The translations under genes and the position numbers were made by a program. Below, piece after piece: positions 25,189 through 34,362 of a stretch of DNA of 64,000 bases. A model generated the notes under the pieces. The model searched no databases and had not been told where the DNA came from. It saw nothing but the letters and a program-made list of their open reading frames with translations. The DNA comes from an uncultured Clostridium sp. (GTDB taxonomy: Bacteria > Bacillota > Clostridia > Lachnospirales > Lachnospiraceae): contig CANRZB010000010.1 in NCBI GenBank assembly GCA_947644195.1, forward strand, positions 25,781-89,780, given 5' to 3'. How positions within the stretch are numbered: the stretch's first letter is position 1; the number at the start of each line of letters is the position of its first letter.

Positions 25189-27843
25189 ATGGAAAAGGAA
25201 GCAGGACAGAAGCCCAAGAAGCATATTTGTACAGGTCTTCTGGCCCATGTAGATGCGGGCAAGACGACATTATCGGAAGGGATATTGTATTCTGCTGGTG
25301 TGATCCAGGAAATTGGAAGGGTAGACAACCAGAATACCTTTCTGGACCATGACGCCGTGGAGCGGATGCGGGGAATTACCATTTATTCCAGTCAGGCGGT
25401 TTTCGATCAGGGGGATACTCGGATTACGTTGGTTGATACACCAGGTCATGTGGATTTTTCTGCGGAGATGGAACGGGTATTACAGGTTTTGGATTATGCG
25501 ATTCTCATTATCAGCGGATCTGAGGGAATCCAGAGCCATACTGAAACATTATGGCAGCTTTTGGATCGCTATGATATTCCCGTTTTTCTATTTATCAACA
25601 AAATGGATCAGCCAGATACGGATCCACAGAAAATATTGCAGGAATTGCGCCAGAAATTATCGGATGCATGTACGGATTTTGGGACAGATCCAGTGATTCG
25701 GATGGAAGCAGCTGCGATGTGTGAAGAAACTTTGCTGGAAACTTTTCTGGAGACGGGAGCAGTGTCAGAGGATGAGATTCGGCGGCTGATCTGGGAGCGG
25801 AAATTGTTTCCATGTTATTTTGGATCTGCCCTGCGTATGGAGGGTGTTGTGGAATTTCTGCAGGGTTTTGCGGAATATACATCTGCACCTGAATACCCGG
25901 AAGATTTTGGGGCTGTGGTATATAAGATTACAAGAGATGAGCAGGGAAACCGTCTGACCCATTTGAAAATTACCGGAGGCACGTTGTGTACCAAGCAGGT
26001 ATTACATGGCGTCCGAAAACAACAGGGAAACGACAGCGATGAGGAGGAAAACTGGTCAGAGAAGGTGCATCAGATTCGTATCTATTCCGGGGAACGCTAT
26101 GAGACTGTCATGGAAGCGGCAGCCGGGACGATTTGTGCGGTGACCGGCTTAAGCAATACCTATCCCGGAGAAGGGCTTGGTGTGGAACAGGGGACAGAGC
26201 CTCCGGTATTAGAGCCGGTTCTAACCTACCAGATTCGTCTGCCAGAGGGATGGGATGCTAGCCGTGCGATGCCATTTCTGCGCCAATTGGAGGAGGAAGA
26301 GCCGGAACTGCATATTGTCTGGGAGGAGACCACAGGGGAGATCCATGCCAAGATCATGGGTGAAATGCAAATGGATATCATTAAGCGTCAGCTCTGGGAA
26401 CGTTTTCGCATGGATGTGGAGTTGGATGCCGGGAGTATTGTATACAAGGAAACAATTGCGGAACCTGTGGTAGGAATCGGTCATTTTGAGCCACTGAGAC
26501 ACTATGCGGAGGTTCATTTGCTGCTTGAGCCGGGCGAACCGGGGAGCGGATTGCAATTTGAGACTAGTTGTAGTGAAGATATTCTTGCAAGAAATTGGCA
26601 AAGACTGGTACTGACCCATCTTGAGGAAAGAACGCATCGGGGAATACTGACGGGTTCCGCTATTACGGATATGAAAATTTCTGTGGTATCTGGTCGGGCC
26701 CATCCCAAACATACCGAGGGGGGAGATTTCCGGCAGGCAACATATCGTGCTGTTCGCCAGGGATTGCGCAGTGCGGAAAATGTTTTGCTGGAGCCATATT
26801 ATTCCTTTCGACTGACAGTTCCATCGGACCGGATGGGACGTGCTATGACAGATGTGGAGCGAATGAGTGGCAGATTGGATGCCCCGGATACCCAGGGAGA
26901 TATGGCGGTTCTTACCGGAATTGCCCCTGTGTCAGAGATGTGGGAATATCATCGGGACCTTTCCGCCTATACCGGGGGGACGGGACGACTATCCTGCCAG
27001 ATTTTTGGGTATCTGCCCTGTCACAATGCAGAAGATGTCATTCGGGAGATCGGATATGACCCGGATCTGGACCTGGGCCAGCCAGCAGATTCCGTATTTT
27101 GTTCCCATGGATCCGGTTTTATCGTACCATGGAATGAGGTGCCGGAGCGGGCTCATGTGGAGAATGACTGCCTGATTGGGGAAGAGGTAACACAAAGGAG
27201 ACAGGAGCAGGAAGTCTATGCAGCATTATCGGCAGCGGAGCGGCGCAGGCAAGGTTATGTGGAGGATTTTTCGATCGGAGAGGAGGAAATCCATTCCATT
27301 TTGGGGCGTATGAGTGCGACGAAACGTCAGGAAAAGCGTGGGTGGAAGAAACAGCGGCGGACGATTACGGCAGAGACCAGTCATTCTGCTAAGACAGCGT
27401 CAAAAATCCGGGAAAAGTATTTGCTTGTCGATGGATATAATATCGTGTTTGCCTGGGAGGAGTTAAAAACACTGGCAAAAGATAATATTGACGCTGCTAG
27501 GGATCGCCTGATGGATATTTTGTGTAATTACCAGGCGTATTGTGGTATGACCCTGATTTTGGTTTTCGACGCCTATAATGTCCGGGGCGGGATTGGCAGG
27601 ATGATGGACTATCATAATATCCATGTGGTTTATACCAAAGAGGCGGAAACAGCAGATCAATATATTGAGAAGCTGGCGCACCGTATGGGTAGGGATTATG
27701 ATGTAACCGTGGCGACTTCAGATAATGTAGTACAGTTAATTATTCTTGGGCAGGGGTGCAAATTATGGTCCGCCGGAGATTTCGAATTGGAGGTGCAACG
27801 GATTGAGGAGCGGATTGCGGAGGATACGAAACGGATGTATTAA
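25189..27843 (+). CDS. TetM-like ribosomal-protection GTPase fused to a YacP/Rae1-like NYN nuclease
   Basis: The first ~640 residues are an EF-G/TetM-type translational GTPase: G1 AHVDAGKTT (19-27), G3 DTPGHVD (83-89), G4 NKMD (137-140), then domains II-V as in tetracycline ribosomal-protection proteins. A charged linker (about 660-740) leads to residues 743-884, a complete YacP-type NYN domain (LLVDGYNIVFAW, FDAYN, TADQYIE, TSDN) with its acidic residues in place. YacP of Bacillus subtilis is Rae1, a ribosome-dependent mRNA endonuclease. The fusion suggests a factor that enters the ribosomal A site and cuts mRNA or clears drug. TrmO and TrpS genes follow. Domain calls are seen; the joint function is inferred. 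Confidence 0.88.
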   Translation: MEKEAGQKPKKHICTGLLAHVDAGKTTLSEGILYSAGVIQEIGRVDNQNTFLDHDAVERMRGITIYSSQAVFDQGDTRITLVDTPGHVDFSAEMERVLQVLDYAILIISGSEGIQSHTETLWQLLDRYDIPVFLFINKMDQPDTDPQKILQELRQKLSDACTDFGTDPVIRMEAAAMCEETLLETFLETGAVSEDEIRRLIWERKLFPCYFGSALRMEGVVEFLQGFAEYTSAPEYPEDFGAVVYKITRDEQGNRLTHLKITGGTLCTKQVLHGVRKQQGNDSDEEENWSEKVHQIRIYSGERYETVMEAAAGTICAVTGLSNTYPGEGLGVEQGTEPPVLEPVLTYQIRLPEGWDASRAMPFLRQLEEEEPELHIVWEETTGEIHAKIMGEMQMDIIKRQLWERFRMDVELDAGSIVYKETIAEPVVGIGHFEPLRHYAEVHLLLEPGEPGSGLQFETSCSEDILARNWQRLVLTHLEERTHRGILTGSAITDMKISVVSGRAHPKHTEGGDFRQATYRAVRQGLRSAENVLLEPYYSFRLTVPSDRMGRAMTDVERMSGRLDAPDTQGDMAVLTGIAPVSEMWEYHRDLSAYTGGTGRLSCQIFGYLPCHNAEDVIREIGYDPDLDLGQPADSVFCSHGSGFIVPWNEVPERAHVENDCLIGEEVTQRRQEQEVYAALSAAERRRQGYVEDFSIGEEEIHSILGRMSATKRQEKRGWKKQRRTITAETSHSAKTASKIREKYLLVDGYNIVFAWEELKTLAKDNIDAARDRLMDILCNYQAYCGMTLILVFDAYNVRGGIGRMMDYHNIHVVYTKEAETADQYIEKLAHRMGRDYDVTVATSDNVVQLIILGQGCKLWSAGDFELEVQRIEERIAEDTKRMY

Positions 27844-27886
27844 CACTGGCGTATATTGTTAGTCACAGGAGAGAGGACGGAATGGA

Positions 27887-28558
27887 ATGAAACCAATTGC
27901 CCATATGGAAAATGATTTGGATACGAAATTTGGCATCCCCAGACAGAGTGGTTTGGTGGAGGAATTACTGGGTACGGTCGTGTTTGAGCCGGAATACCGG
28001 GATGAGCAGGCATTGCGTGGCCTGGAAGCATTTTCTCATATCTGGCTGCTGTGGGAATTTTCAGAGGCCAAACGGGATACCTGGTCCCCCACGGTTCGCC
28101 CGCCCCGCCTGGGAGGAAATACCCGCATGGGTGTTTTTGCTACCCGGTCTCCCTTCCGTCCCAATCCAATTGGATTATCCTGTGTCAAATTTATTGGGGT
28201 ACAGAGGGATCCGCAGAAGGGAAATGTCTTGCGAGTGGGGGGCGTTGACCTGAAAAACGGTACGCCCATCTATGACATTAAACCATATCTGTCCTATACG
28301 GATTGCCATCCGGAAGCGACGGGAGGCTTTACGGACGAAACTGCCCGCCAGACATTAAGCGTGGTAATTCCATCGGATTTGGAGCAGAAAATTCCGCCGT
28401 TTCAGAGAAAGGCTTTATATGGAATTCTATCACAAGATCCCCGGCCTAGTTATCAGCAGGATCCGGAACGCATTTATGGGATGTCCTATGGAGGCAGTGA
28501 TATTCGCTTTCGGGTGTCGAATGGACGAGTGATGGTCGTCGAGGTAGAGGCAGACTGA
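27887..28558 (+). CDS. trmO: tRNA (N6-threonylcarbamoyladenosine37-N6)-methyltransferase TrmO
   Basis: TrmO methylates the t6A at position 37 of certain tRNAs, using SAM. The 223 residues show the TsaA/TrmO fold signatures: [16 protein letters not shown] (near 45), the RPPRLGG and [20 protein letters not shown] block (near 68-100) and [16 protein letters not shown] (near 123). The C-terminal part is typical of the longer, YaeB-like form. It lies 43 bases after the ribosomal GTPase fusion gene and before trpS, a translation-related neighbourhood. Confidence 0.93.
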   Translation: MKPIAHMENDLDTKFGIPRQSGLVEELLGTVVFEPEYRDEQALRGLEAFSHIWLLWEFSEAKRDTWSPTVRPPRLGGNTRMGVFATRSPFRPNPIGLSCVKFIGVQRDPQKGNVLRVGGVDLKNGTPIYDIKPYLSYTDCHPEATGGFTDETARQTLSVVIPSDLEQKIPPFQRKALYGILSQDPRPSYQQDPERIYGMSYGGSDIRFRVSNGRVMVVEVEAD

Positions 28559-28718
28559 TCTTCTGTATTTATGTACGCATCATCGCTTGACAGGAGGTTG
28601 TGGATTTGATAGCATTTTTATAGTTGACTGTAGGCGGAAGACCATAGAATCACGGATCAAAGATTATTTCAGCTGTGGGGTTTTGACAAACAGCTGTTCA
28701 GATACGATGGAGGTTATT

Positions 28719-29804
28719 ATGAAAAAAACAATATTGACAGGAGACAGGCCAACCGGAAGATTGCACGTAGGCCATTATGCAGGCTCTCTGAAGCGCAGAG
28801 TTGAGTTGCAAAATTCAGGAAATTATGATAAAATATTTATCATGATTGCCGATGCACAGGCATTAACAGATAATTTTGAGAATCCGGAAAAAGTCCGGCA
28901 GAATATCATAGAAGTGGCGTTGGATTATTTATCCTGTGGGCTGGACCCACAGAAATCTACCCTGTTTATTCAATCTCAGATCCAGGAATTATGTGAATTG
29001 ACTTTTTACTATATGAATCTGGTTACAGTATCCAGGCTACAGCGGAATCCTACCGTCAAATCCGAGATTAAAATGCGGGATTTTGAGACAAGTATTCCAG
29101 TTGGTTTCTTTAATTATCCAATTAGTCAGGCAGCAGATATTACCGCTTTTCGGGCAACTACAGTTCCTGTTGGGGAGGACCAGCTGCCAATGATTGAGCA
29201 GACCCGTGAAATTGTACGGAAGTTCAACAGCATTTATGAGGAAGTGTTAGTGGAGCCGGAAGTTTTACTACCAGATAATGAGGCTTGTTTGAGATTGCCT
29301 GGAATTGATGGGAAGCAGAAGATGAGCAAGTCTCTGGGTAATTGCATCTATTTGTCTGATACCGAGGAAGAGGTACGTGCCAAGGTTATGGAAATGTACA
29401 CGGATCCTTTGCATATTAAAGTTACTGATCCAGGACATTTAGAGGGTAATACCGTATTTACCTATTTGGATGCCTTTAGTAAACCAGAGCATTTTGCGGA
29501 GTATCTTTCTGATTATGCGAATCTGGAGGAATTAAAAGATCATTATACCCGTGGTGGGCTGGGTGATATGAAAGTAAAGAGATTCTTGAATTCTGTATTA
29601 CAGGAGGAGCTTTCTCCGATTCGTGCCAGAAGAGCGGAATATGAGAAAGACATTCCGGCAGTCTATGAGATTTTGCGGAAAGGCAGCGAGGCAGCGAGAG
29701 AGGTTGCAGCTGAAACGTTGTCTGACGTTAAGCGTGCAATGAAGATTAATTACTTTGAAGATGCAGAATTGATTCGGGCGCAGAGTGAAAAGTATCATTC
29801 CTAA
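28719..29804 (+). CDS. trpS: Tryptophanyl-tRNA synthetase
   Basis: TrpS charges tRNA-Trp. The start at 28719 is chosen because the protein then begins [19 protein letters not shown], as in the family, and has GGAGG six bases upstream; an in-frame start at 28587 would add 44 unrelated residues. The class I signatures are HVGH (16-19) and KMSKS (near residue 200). The 361 residues are near the usual length. The 160-base leader shows a small hairpin but no T-box, so control differs from that of aspS. Confidence 0.95.
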   Translation: MKKTILTGDRPTGRLHVGHYAGSLKRRVELQNSGNYDKIFIMIADAQALTDNFENPEKVRQNIIEVALDYLSCGLDPQKSTLFIQSQIQELCELTFYYMNLVTVSRLQRNPTVKSEIKMRDFETSIPVGFFNYPISQAADITAFRATTVPVGEDQLPMIEQTREIVRKFNSIYEEVLVEPEVLLPDNEACLRLPGIDGKQKMSKSLGNCIYLSDTEEEVRAKVMEMYTDPLHIKVTDPGHLEGNTVFTYLDAFSKPEHFAEYLSDYANLEELKDHYTRGGLGDMKVKRFLNSVLQEELSPIRARRAEYEKDIPAVYEILRKGSEAAREVAAETLSDVKRAMKINYFEDAELIRAQSEKYHS

Positions 29805-29836
29805 GAAATAGATATGGGGGTTCTTTTTCTATCTTG

Positions 29837-29897
29837 CCAGACGTTAATTTTGGGGCTTATGACTAACAGCATGGTAACCGTTAGTTTGTTCGTCTGG
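29837..29897 (+). other. Possible structured RNA or terminator region
   Basis: Outer arms CCAGACG (29837-29843) and CGTCTGG (29891-29897) enclose a second stem (29862-29867 with 29880-29885). It lies between trpS and the PocR chemotaxis-type gene, in a 279-base gap with no ORF. There is no T-run after it, and I cannot match it to a known riboswitch. Confidence 0.35.
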
Positions 29898-30083
29898 GGA
29901 GATGGATTACTGGTACAGCAGATGAAATCAAAGAAAAGCATAACGCAAACAAACTTAGTGTCCGTTGTACTAGAACATAAACAGGGGAATTGATAAATTC
30001 TCTGCATGATGATTTAAGTGTGTGCGTTACCACACATAAATTATCATTTAGTAACAACTAGTAACGCAGAAACGGGGGAGGAT

Positions 30084-30866
30084 ATGCTTAAGATTCAAGA
30101 TTTTTGTGACATGGAGAAGTTTGAGAGTATCATGGATAACTGGGCGAACAGTACCGGTCTTGCAACAGTGGCGGTGGGTGCGGATGGTAACTACATCAGT
30201 GAATGTTATAATTTTACGGATTTCTGCATTAAGCTGACGAGAGGCTGTGAGGAAGGCGCTAGACGTTGTGAGAAATGTGACCAGGAGGGGCAGGGCGTAT
30301 ATCCGTGCCATGCTGGCCTGGTGGATTTCGGAATTCCAATTACATTGACGGATGGAACGGTATTGGGAAGCGTCATCGGTGGACAGGTGCTGCCGGAGAA
30401 TCCAGATGACGAAAAATTCCGCCAGACAGCTCGTGAGTTGGGGATTGATGAAGATGAGTATATTGAGGCGCTGCATCATGTCAATGTCAGAAGCAGGGAA
30501 CAGATTGAAGCCTCAGCTAATTTATTGGGCGATGTCATCAATATGTATGTGCGTTCCTGTTATCAGGAATATGCCAACAAACGGCTCTTAGAGAAATTGC
30601 GCCATGGCATTACACAGGCAGCCAGTGAGATTGAAGAAGCCAATGTCAGTACAGCTAAAATTACTGGATTCAGCAAGAAACAGAATATGTTGGCGTTGAA
30701 TGCATCCATTGAGGCAGCCAGAGCTGGTGAAATGGGAAAAGGTTTCGCTGTAGTTGCAACAGAAGTACGCAAACTGGCAGAAGGTATGGCGGTGGCGAGT
30801 AAAGAAATTACTTCCCGGCTGGCACAGCTGGAGGAAACCATCAACGATTTGAACGACAGCGAGTAG
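30084..30866 (+). CDS. Soluble PocR-domain methyl-accepting chemotaxis-type protein
   Basis: ATG 30084 with GGGGGAGG close upstream gives 260 residues with no transmembrane helix. Residues 5-165 read as a PocR ligand-binding domain, with the Cys cluster [13 protein letters not shown] and later YPCHAG. Residues about 180-255 are the signalling tip of a methyl-accepting protein ([31 protein letters not shown]), which contacts CheA/CheW. The coiled arms are very short, so it is a minimal cytoplasmic receptor. PocR domains are linked to sensing small hydrocarbon-type ligands such as propanediol; the ligand here is unknown. A strong terminator follows. Confidence 0.88.
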   Translation: MLKIQDFCDMEKFESIMDNWANSTGLATVAVGADGNYISECYNFTDFCIKLTRGCEEGARRCEKCDQEGQGVYPCHAGLVDFGIPITLTDGTVLGSVIGGQVLPENPDDEKFRQTARELGIDEDEYIEALHHVNVRSREQIEASANLLGDVINMYVRSCYQEYANKRLLEKLRHGITQAASEIEEANVSTAKITGFSKKQNMLALNASIEAARAGEMGKGFAVVATEVRKLAEGMAVASKEITSRLAQLEETINDLNDSE

Positions 30867-30977
30867 GGAATTAGACTATTTTTCAGGTAATTTACAATTT
30901 GCTGTAAAAAGAACATATGGTTTTAGGGAATAGTAAAATTAGAAAAGAGTAAGCGATAATAATAAGATTTTGTTTTA

Positions 30978-31024
30978 ACGGTGTAAAATTTCTTAGTGCA
31001 GAAAAGAAATTTTACACCGTTTTT
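30978..31024 (+). terminator. Strong intrinsic terminator
   Basis: A 17-bp perfect stem (30978-30994 with 31004-31020) with a short loop and T-run closes the PocR gene. From here to the toxin ORF (31025-31168) I see only its 5' region. Confidence 0.92.
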
Positions 31025-31168
31025 ATAAATTTTATTAGTGAGAAATTCATTGACTACATAAGTAATTGAAATATGGCATTGATTTTAATCGTTACATATG
31101 TTAATGTATTGTTTGAGTGACTGTGTTCAAGGAGTGGTGAATCTCCCTTTGCGAGGGGAGGTGGTGTG

Positions 31169-31264
31169 ATGAGTACATACGAGGTATTAACATTGTTATT
31201 TCTTGGAGGTACATTTTTCATTGCGCTGCTTGCCTATTTAGATAATAGGTATAAGCGAAAATAA
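31169..31264 (+). CDS. Small hydrophobic peptide, holin-like type I toxin family
   Basis: A 31-residue ORF starts MSTYEVLTLL, has one hydrophobic helix (about residues 6-23) and ends in a basic tail (NRYKRK). This matches the pattern of the putative holin-like toxin peptides of Firmicutes type I toxin-antitoxin loci. A very strong site (GGGGAGGTGG, 31155-31164) precedes the ATG and can be masked by the CTCCC just upstream, as in other type I toxins. A convergent antisense RNA gene overlaps its 3' end. Toxicity is inferred from family and layout. Confidence 0.75.
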   Translation: MSTYEVLTLLFLGGTFFIALLAYLDNRYKRK

Positions 31265-31357
31265 AAATTACCCTATCCTTGCACTTTAGCCGAGTCTAGG
31301 ATAGGGTATCACAAATTCTAGGGAGCTAAACCACACCTTGTGGGCGGTCACTCTTTT
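31262..31357 (-). ncRNA. Antisense RNA antitoxin (candidate) opposite the toxin 3' end
   Basis: On the minus strand a promoter with TTGACA (plus coordinates 31386-31391) and TATTAT (31363-31368), spacer 17, points toward the toxin gene. About 50-90 bases later an 11-bp stem (31269-31279 with 31298-31308) is followed on the minus strand by a T-run (opposite 31263-31268), an intrinsic terminator. The RNA of about 95 nt would pair with the toxin mRNA 3' end, as in TxpA/RatA-type pairs. The start at about 31357 is estimated. Confidence 0.65.
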
Positions 31358-31362
31358 ATAGT

Positions 31363-31391
31363 ATAATAACTTATTTTTTTCCCTCTGTCAA
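31363..31391 (-). promoter_or_regulatory. Promoter of the antisense RNA
   Basis: Minus-strand TTGACA and TATTAT with a 17-bp spacer. It lies about 67 bp before, and opposite to, the aspS leader promoter. Confidence 0.7.
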
Positions 31392-31457
31392 TTATTTATC
31401 CTTTTTTATCTCTTTTGTTTGAGGCCTTCCTGAATTGACTTGATATGGAATAGAGTG

Positions 31458-31487
31458 TTGACAAAAAGAGAGTAACTATACTATAAT
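31458..31487 (+). promoter_or_regulatory. Promoter of the aspS T-box leader
   Basis: Consensus TTGACA (31458-31463) and TATAAT (31482-31487) with an 18-bp spacer. Transcription should begin near 31494. Confidence 0.85.
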
Positions 31488-31493
31488 CGTGTG

Positions 31494-31831
31494 GATGGCG
31501 ATGACGAAGAGAAGTAGCGCAGGTTATCGTTTCCAGTGAGCAGAGGCCAGTGTGAACTCTGTAAAGTGAACCTACGTGAAGAACACTTTACCAGCCGCAA
31601 TCTGAACGTGATTTCGTTAAGGATCGGATTCATCAGTAGGTGAGCCGTTTGCCTGTACGATAACAGGAGAGGCTTTCGAGTGTATTTGAGAGATAGATTA
31701 CTTTCTTTCTGTGGACATTGAAGTATGTCCGGTTGCACGAGAAGCTGTTGAGTGACTGAAAATTCAGTAATTCGGGTGGTACCGCGGACTTTATGTTCGT
31801 CCTGAACAATCGTTTAGGGCGAATTTTTTTT
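31494..31831 (+). ncRNA. T-box riboswitch upstream of aspS
   Basis: The conserved T-box GGTGGTACCGCGG is at 31775-31787, followed by a terminator stem (31796-31803 with 31816-31823) and T-run. The 280 bases upstream form the stem I to III region. Uncharged tRNA should bind and block termination so that aspS is expressed. By position the specifier should read an Asp (or Asn) codon, but I could not place it with confidence. Confidence 0.92.
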
Positions 31832-31873
31832 CGCACAGCAGCAGAAATTATTTTATAGAATTGGAGGAAAAGT

Positions 31874-33631
31874 ATGAAAACAAATGTTGGAAACAAATAC
31901 CGGGACAGAGTATTAAATCAGATTTCAGAGAGCGATGTGGGTCAGAAGTTGAGAGTGGCAGGCTGGGTAGAAAATATCCGTGACCATGGAGGCGTTTCTT
32001 TTATTGACCTGCGGGATATGTACGGCGTATTGCAGGTAGTAATGCGGGATACCTCTTTATTGGATGGGATCAGCAGGGAAGACTGTATTTCCATAGAGGG
32101 GGAGATGGAGCACCGGGATGAGGAAACATACAATCCAAAGATTCCAACCGGAACGATCGAATTGGAGGCACATCAGGTAACCGTTTTGGGAAAAGTATAC
32201 CGTCAACTGCCCTTTGAGGTAACAACCTCCAAAGAAACCCGCGAGGATGTTCGGCTGAAATACCGTTATTTGGATCTGCGAAATACGAAAGTACGGGATA
32301 CCATGATTTTCCGTTCCAATGTAATCCGTTTTCTGCGGGAAAAGATGGAGGAGCTGGGATTTTTAGAGATTCAGACTCCCATTTTATGTGCTTCCTCTCC
32401 AGAGGGTGCACGAGATTATATTGTGCCTTCCCGCAAATTTAAAGGACAGTTCTATGCGCTGCCACAGGCGCCACAGCAGTATAAGCAATTATTGATGGTG
32501 TCCGGTTTTGACAAGTATTTTCAGATTGCACCGTGTTTCCGTGATGAGGATGCCAGGGCAGATCGCTCTCCGGGAGAATTTTATCAGCTGGACTTTGAGA
32601 TGAGCTTTGCAACGCAGGAAGATGTGTTCCGTGTCGGTGAAAATGTTTTGACAGAAACCTTTGCTAAATTTGCACCGGAGGGGTATGAAGTAACACAGGC
32701 TCCGTATCCGGTTATCAGTTATAAACAGGCGATGCTGGAATTTGGTACGGATAAACCGGATCTGAGAAATCCTTTGCGCATTGTGGATGTAACTGATTTC
32801 TTCCAGCAATGTTCTTTTAAGCCGTTCCATGGTAAGACGGTCCGGGCAATCAACGTACATGCGAAACTTTCCAAGGGCCAGCATGAGAAAATGTTGAAAT
32901 TTGCGCAGTCCATTGGCATGGGTGGCCTGGGGTATCTGGAAGTGAAAGAAGATATGACCTACAAAGGGCCGATAGATAAATTTATTCCAGAGGATAAGAA
33001 GGCAGAAATTGCAGAAATTGCCGGACTGCAAAGCGGAGATACCATTTTCTTTATCGCTGACCGGGAAGAACTGGCAGCGTTGTATGCCGGACAGATTCGC
33101 AGTGAATTGGGAAGCCGCCTGGATCTGATCGAAAAGAAATCATTCCGCTTCTGTTATGTGAATGATTTTCCGATGTATGAATATGATAGAGAATTGAAAC
33201 AGTATATATTTACGCACAATCCTTTCTCTATGCCACAGGGAGGAATGGAAGCCTTGGAGACAAAAGATCCATCAGAAATTCTGGCTTACCAGTATGACAT
33301 TGTCTGCAACGGAATTGAATTATCTAGTGGTGCTGTCAGAAACCATGATATGAAGGTCATGGTGAAAGCGTTTGAGATAGCAGGATATACCGAAAAAGAT
33401 CTCCAGGAGAAATTTGGTGCACTTTATAATGCATTTCAGTTTGGTGCACCGCCGCACGCAGGTATGGCGCCAGGAGTAGACCGCATGATCATGTTATTGC
33501 GGGAGGAAGAGAATATCCGGGAAGTGATTCCGTTCCCAATGAATGGAAATGCTCAGGATTTGATGTGTGGCGCGCCGGGACCGGTAACGGAACAGCAGCT
33601 TCGGGAGACACATATTAAGGTTAGAAGCTAA
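31874..33631 (+). CDS. aspS: Aspartyl-tRNA synthetase
   Basis: AspS charges tRNA-Asp. The 585 residues match the bacterial type: an N-terminal OB fold (1-105, VAGWVENIRDHGGVSFIDLRD), class II motif 1 (FLEIQTPIL, near 162), motif 2 (QIAPCFRDEDARADRSPGEFYQLDFEMSF, near 215), a GAD insertion domain and motif 3 (GMAPGVDRMIMLL, near 535). The ATG has GGAGG upstream. It is controlled by the T-box leader and followed four bases later by a TraX-like gene, probably co-transcribed. Confidence 0.97.
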   Translation: MKTNVGNKYRDRVLNQISESDVGQKLRVAGWVENIRDHGGVSFIDLRDMYGVLQVVMRDTSLLDGISREDCISIEGEMEHRDEETYNPKIPTGTIELEAHQVTVLGKVYRQLPFEVTTSKETREDVRLKYRYLDLRNTKVRDTMIFRSNVIRFLREKMEELGFLEIQTPILCASSPEGARDYIVPSRKFKGQFYALPQAPQQYKQLLMVSGFDKYFQIAPCFRDEDARADRSPGEFYQLDFEMSFATQEDVFRVGENVLTETFAKFAPEGYEVTQAPYPVISYKQAMLEFGTDKPDLRNPLRIVDVTDFFQQCSFKPFHGKTVRAINVHAKLSKGQHEKMLKFAQSIGMGGLGYLEVKEDMTYKGPIDKFIPEDKKAEIAEIAGLQSGDTIFFIADREELAALYAGQIRSELGSRLDLIEKKSFRFCYVNDFPMYEYDRELKQYIFTHNPFSMPQGGMEALETKDPSEILAYQYDIVCNGIELSSGAVRNHDMKVMVKAFEIAGYTEKDLQEKFGALYNAFQFGAPPHAGMAPGVDRMIMLLREEENIREVIPFPMNGNAQDLMCGAPGPVTEQQLRETHIKVRS

Positions 33632-33635
33632 TACA

Positions 33636-34322
33636 ATGAAAATAAATAAGTTTGATATGGAGCGTTGGGGGATGAGTGGAAGTACGCTCAAACTGATCGC
33701 ACTTGGCAGTATGTTTGTGGATCATTTGGCGGCATCTGGAGTGCTGTTGAAAATGTGTGGCAGTGAACCATTATACGAGTTTTGCAGGGCAGTGGGCAGG
33801 GTTGCATTTCCCCTGTTCTGCTTCCTGTTGGTAGAAGGATTTGTATATACCAAAAATCGGAAGGCGTATCTAATTAGATTGTTTTTGTTTGCATTGCTGT
33901 CAGAGGTACCCTTTGATCTGGCATTTTTTGGAACCCCATTTCTTCTCTCGTACCAAAATGTATTTTTTACCCTGTTTTTAGGATTCCTTACGCTATGTGG
34001 TGTGGAAGAGCTTAAAAACAGAGAACATATCGCATGGGTCTGGGTGCCGATGTTGTCAGGGATTATTGTAGCATTTCTGCTTCAGACGGATTACAGTGGT
34101 TTTGGGATCATTTTGATCTTGATTTTTTACTGGTTTCGGGAGGCGCCTCTACGGAGAAATCTGGTCGCCGGCTGTGCCTGCCTCGGAGAACCAACGGCAA
34201 TATTATCCCTGCTGCCAATTCAGCTTTATAATGGAAAACGTGGTATCCCACTCAAATATGTATTTTATCTGTTTTATCCGCTGCATCTGCTGCTGTTTGT
34301 TCTGATTCGGGAGACGATTTAA
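33636..34322 (+). CDS. TraX family membrane protein
   Basis: This 228-residue protein has about seven to eight transmembrane helices and the TraX family pattern (LKLIALGSMFVDHLA at residue 18, RVGRVAFPLFCFLLVEGF-like segment near 52-70). TraX of the F plasmid acetylates the pilin N-terminus; chromosomal homologues in Clostridia have no assigned substrate. It starts four bases after the aspS stop and is followed at 40 bases by a FliB-like gene. Confidence 0.88.
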   Translation: MKINKFDMERWGMSGSTLKLIALGSMFVDHLAASGVLLKMCGSEPLYEFCRAVGRVAFPLFCFLLVEGFVYTKNRKAYLIRLFLFALLSEVPFDLAFFGTPFLLSYQNVFFTLFLGFLTLCGVEELKNREHIAWVWVPMLSGIIVAFLLQTDYSGFGIILILIFYWFREAPLRRNLVAGCACLGEPTAILSLLPIQLYNGKRGIPLKYVFYLFYPLHLLLFVLIRETI

Positions 34323-34362
34323 TTGGCAGTAGGAAGGTGGGATAGCAAGAAAGGACAGGAAG

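Noticed and set aside
28559..28718. T-box leader for trpS
   Set aside because: No T-box sequence or terminator of that type is present, only a small hairpin.
29837..29897. c-di-GMP riboswitch before the PocR chemotaxis gene
   Set aside because: The conserved core of c-di-GMP-I or -II classes could not be found; only unclassified stems remain.
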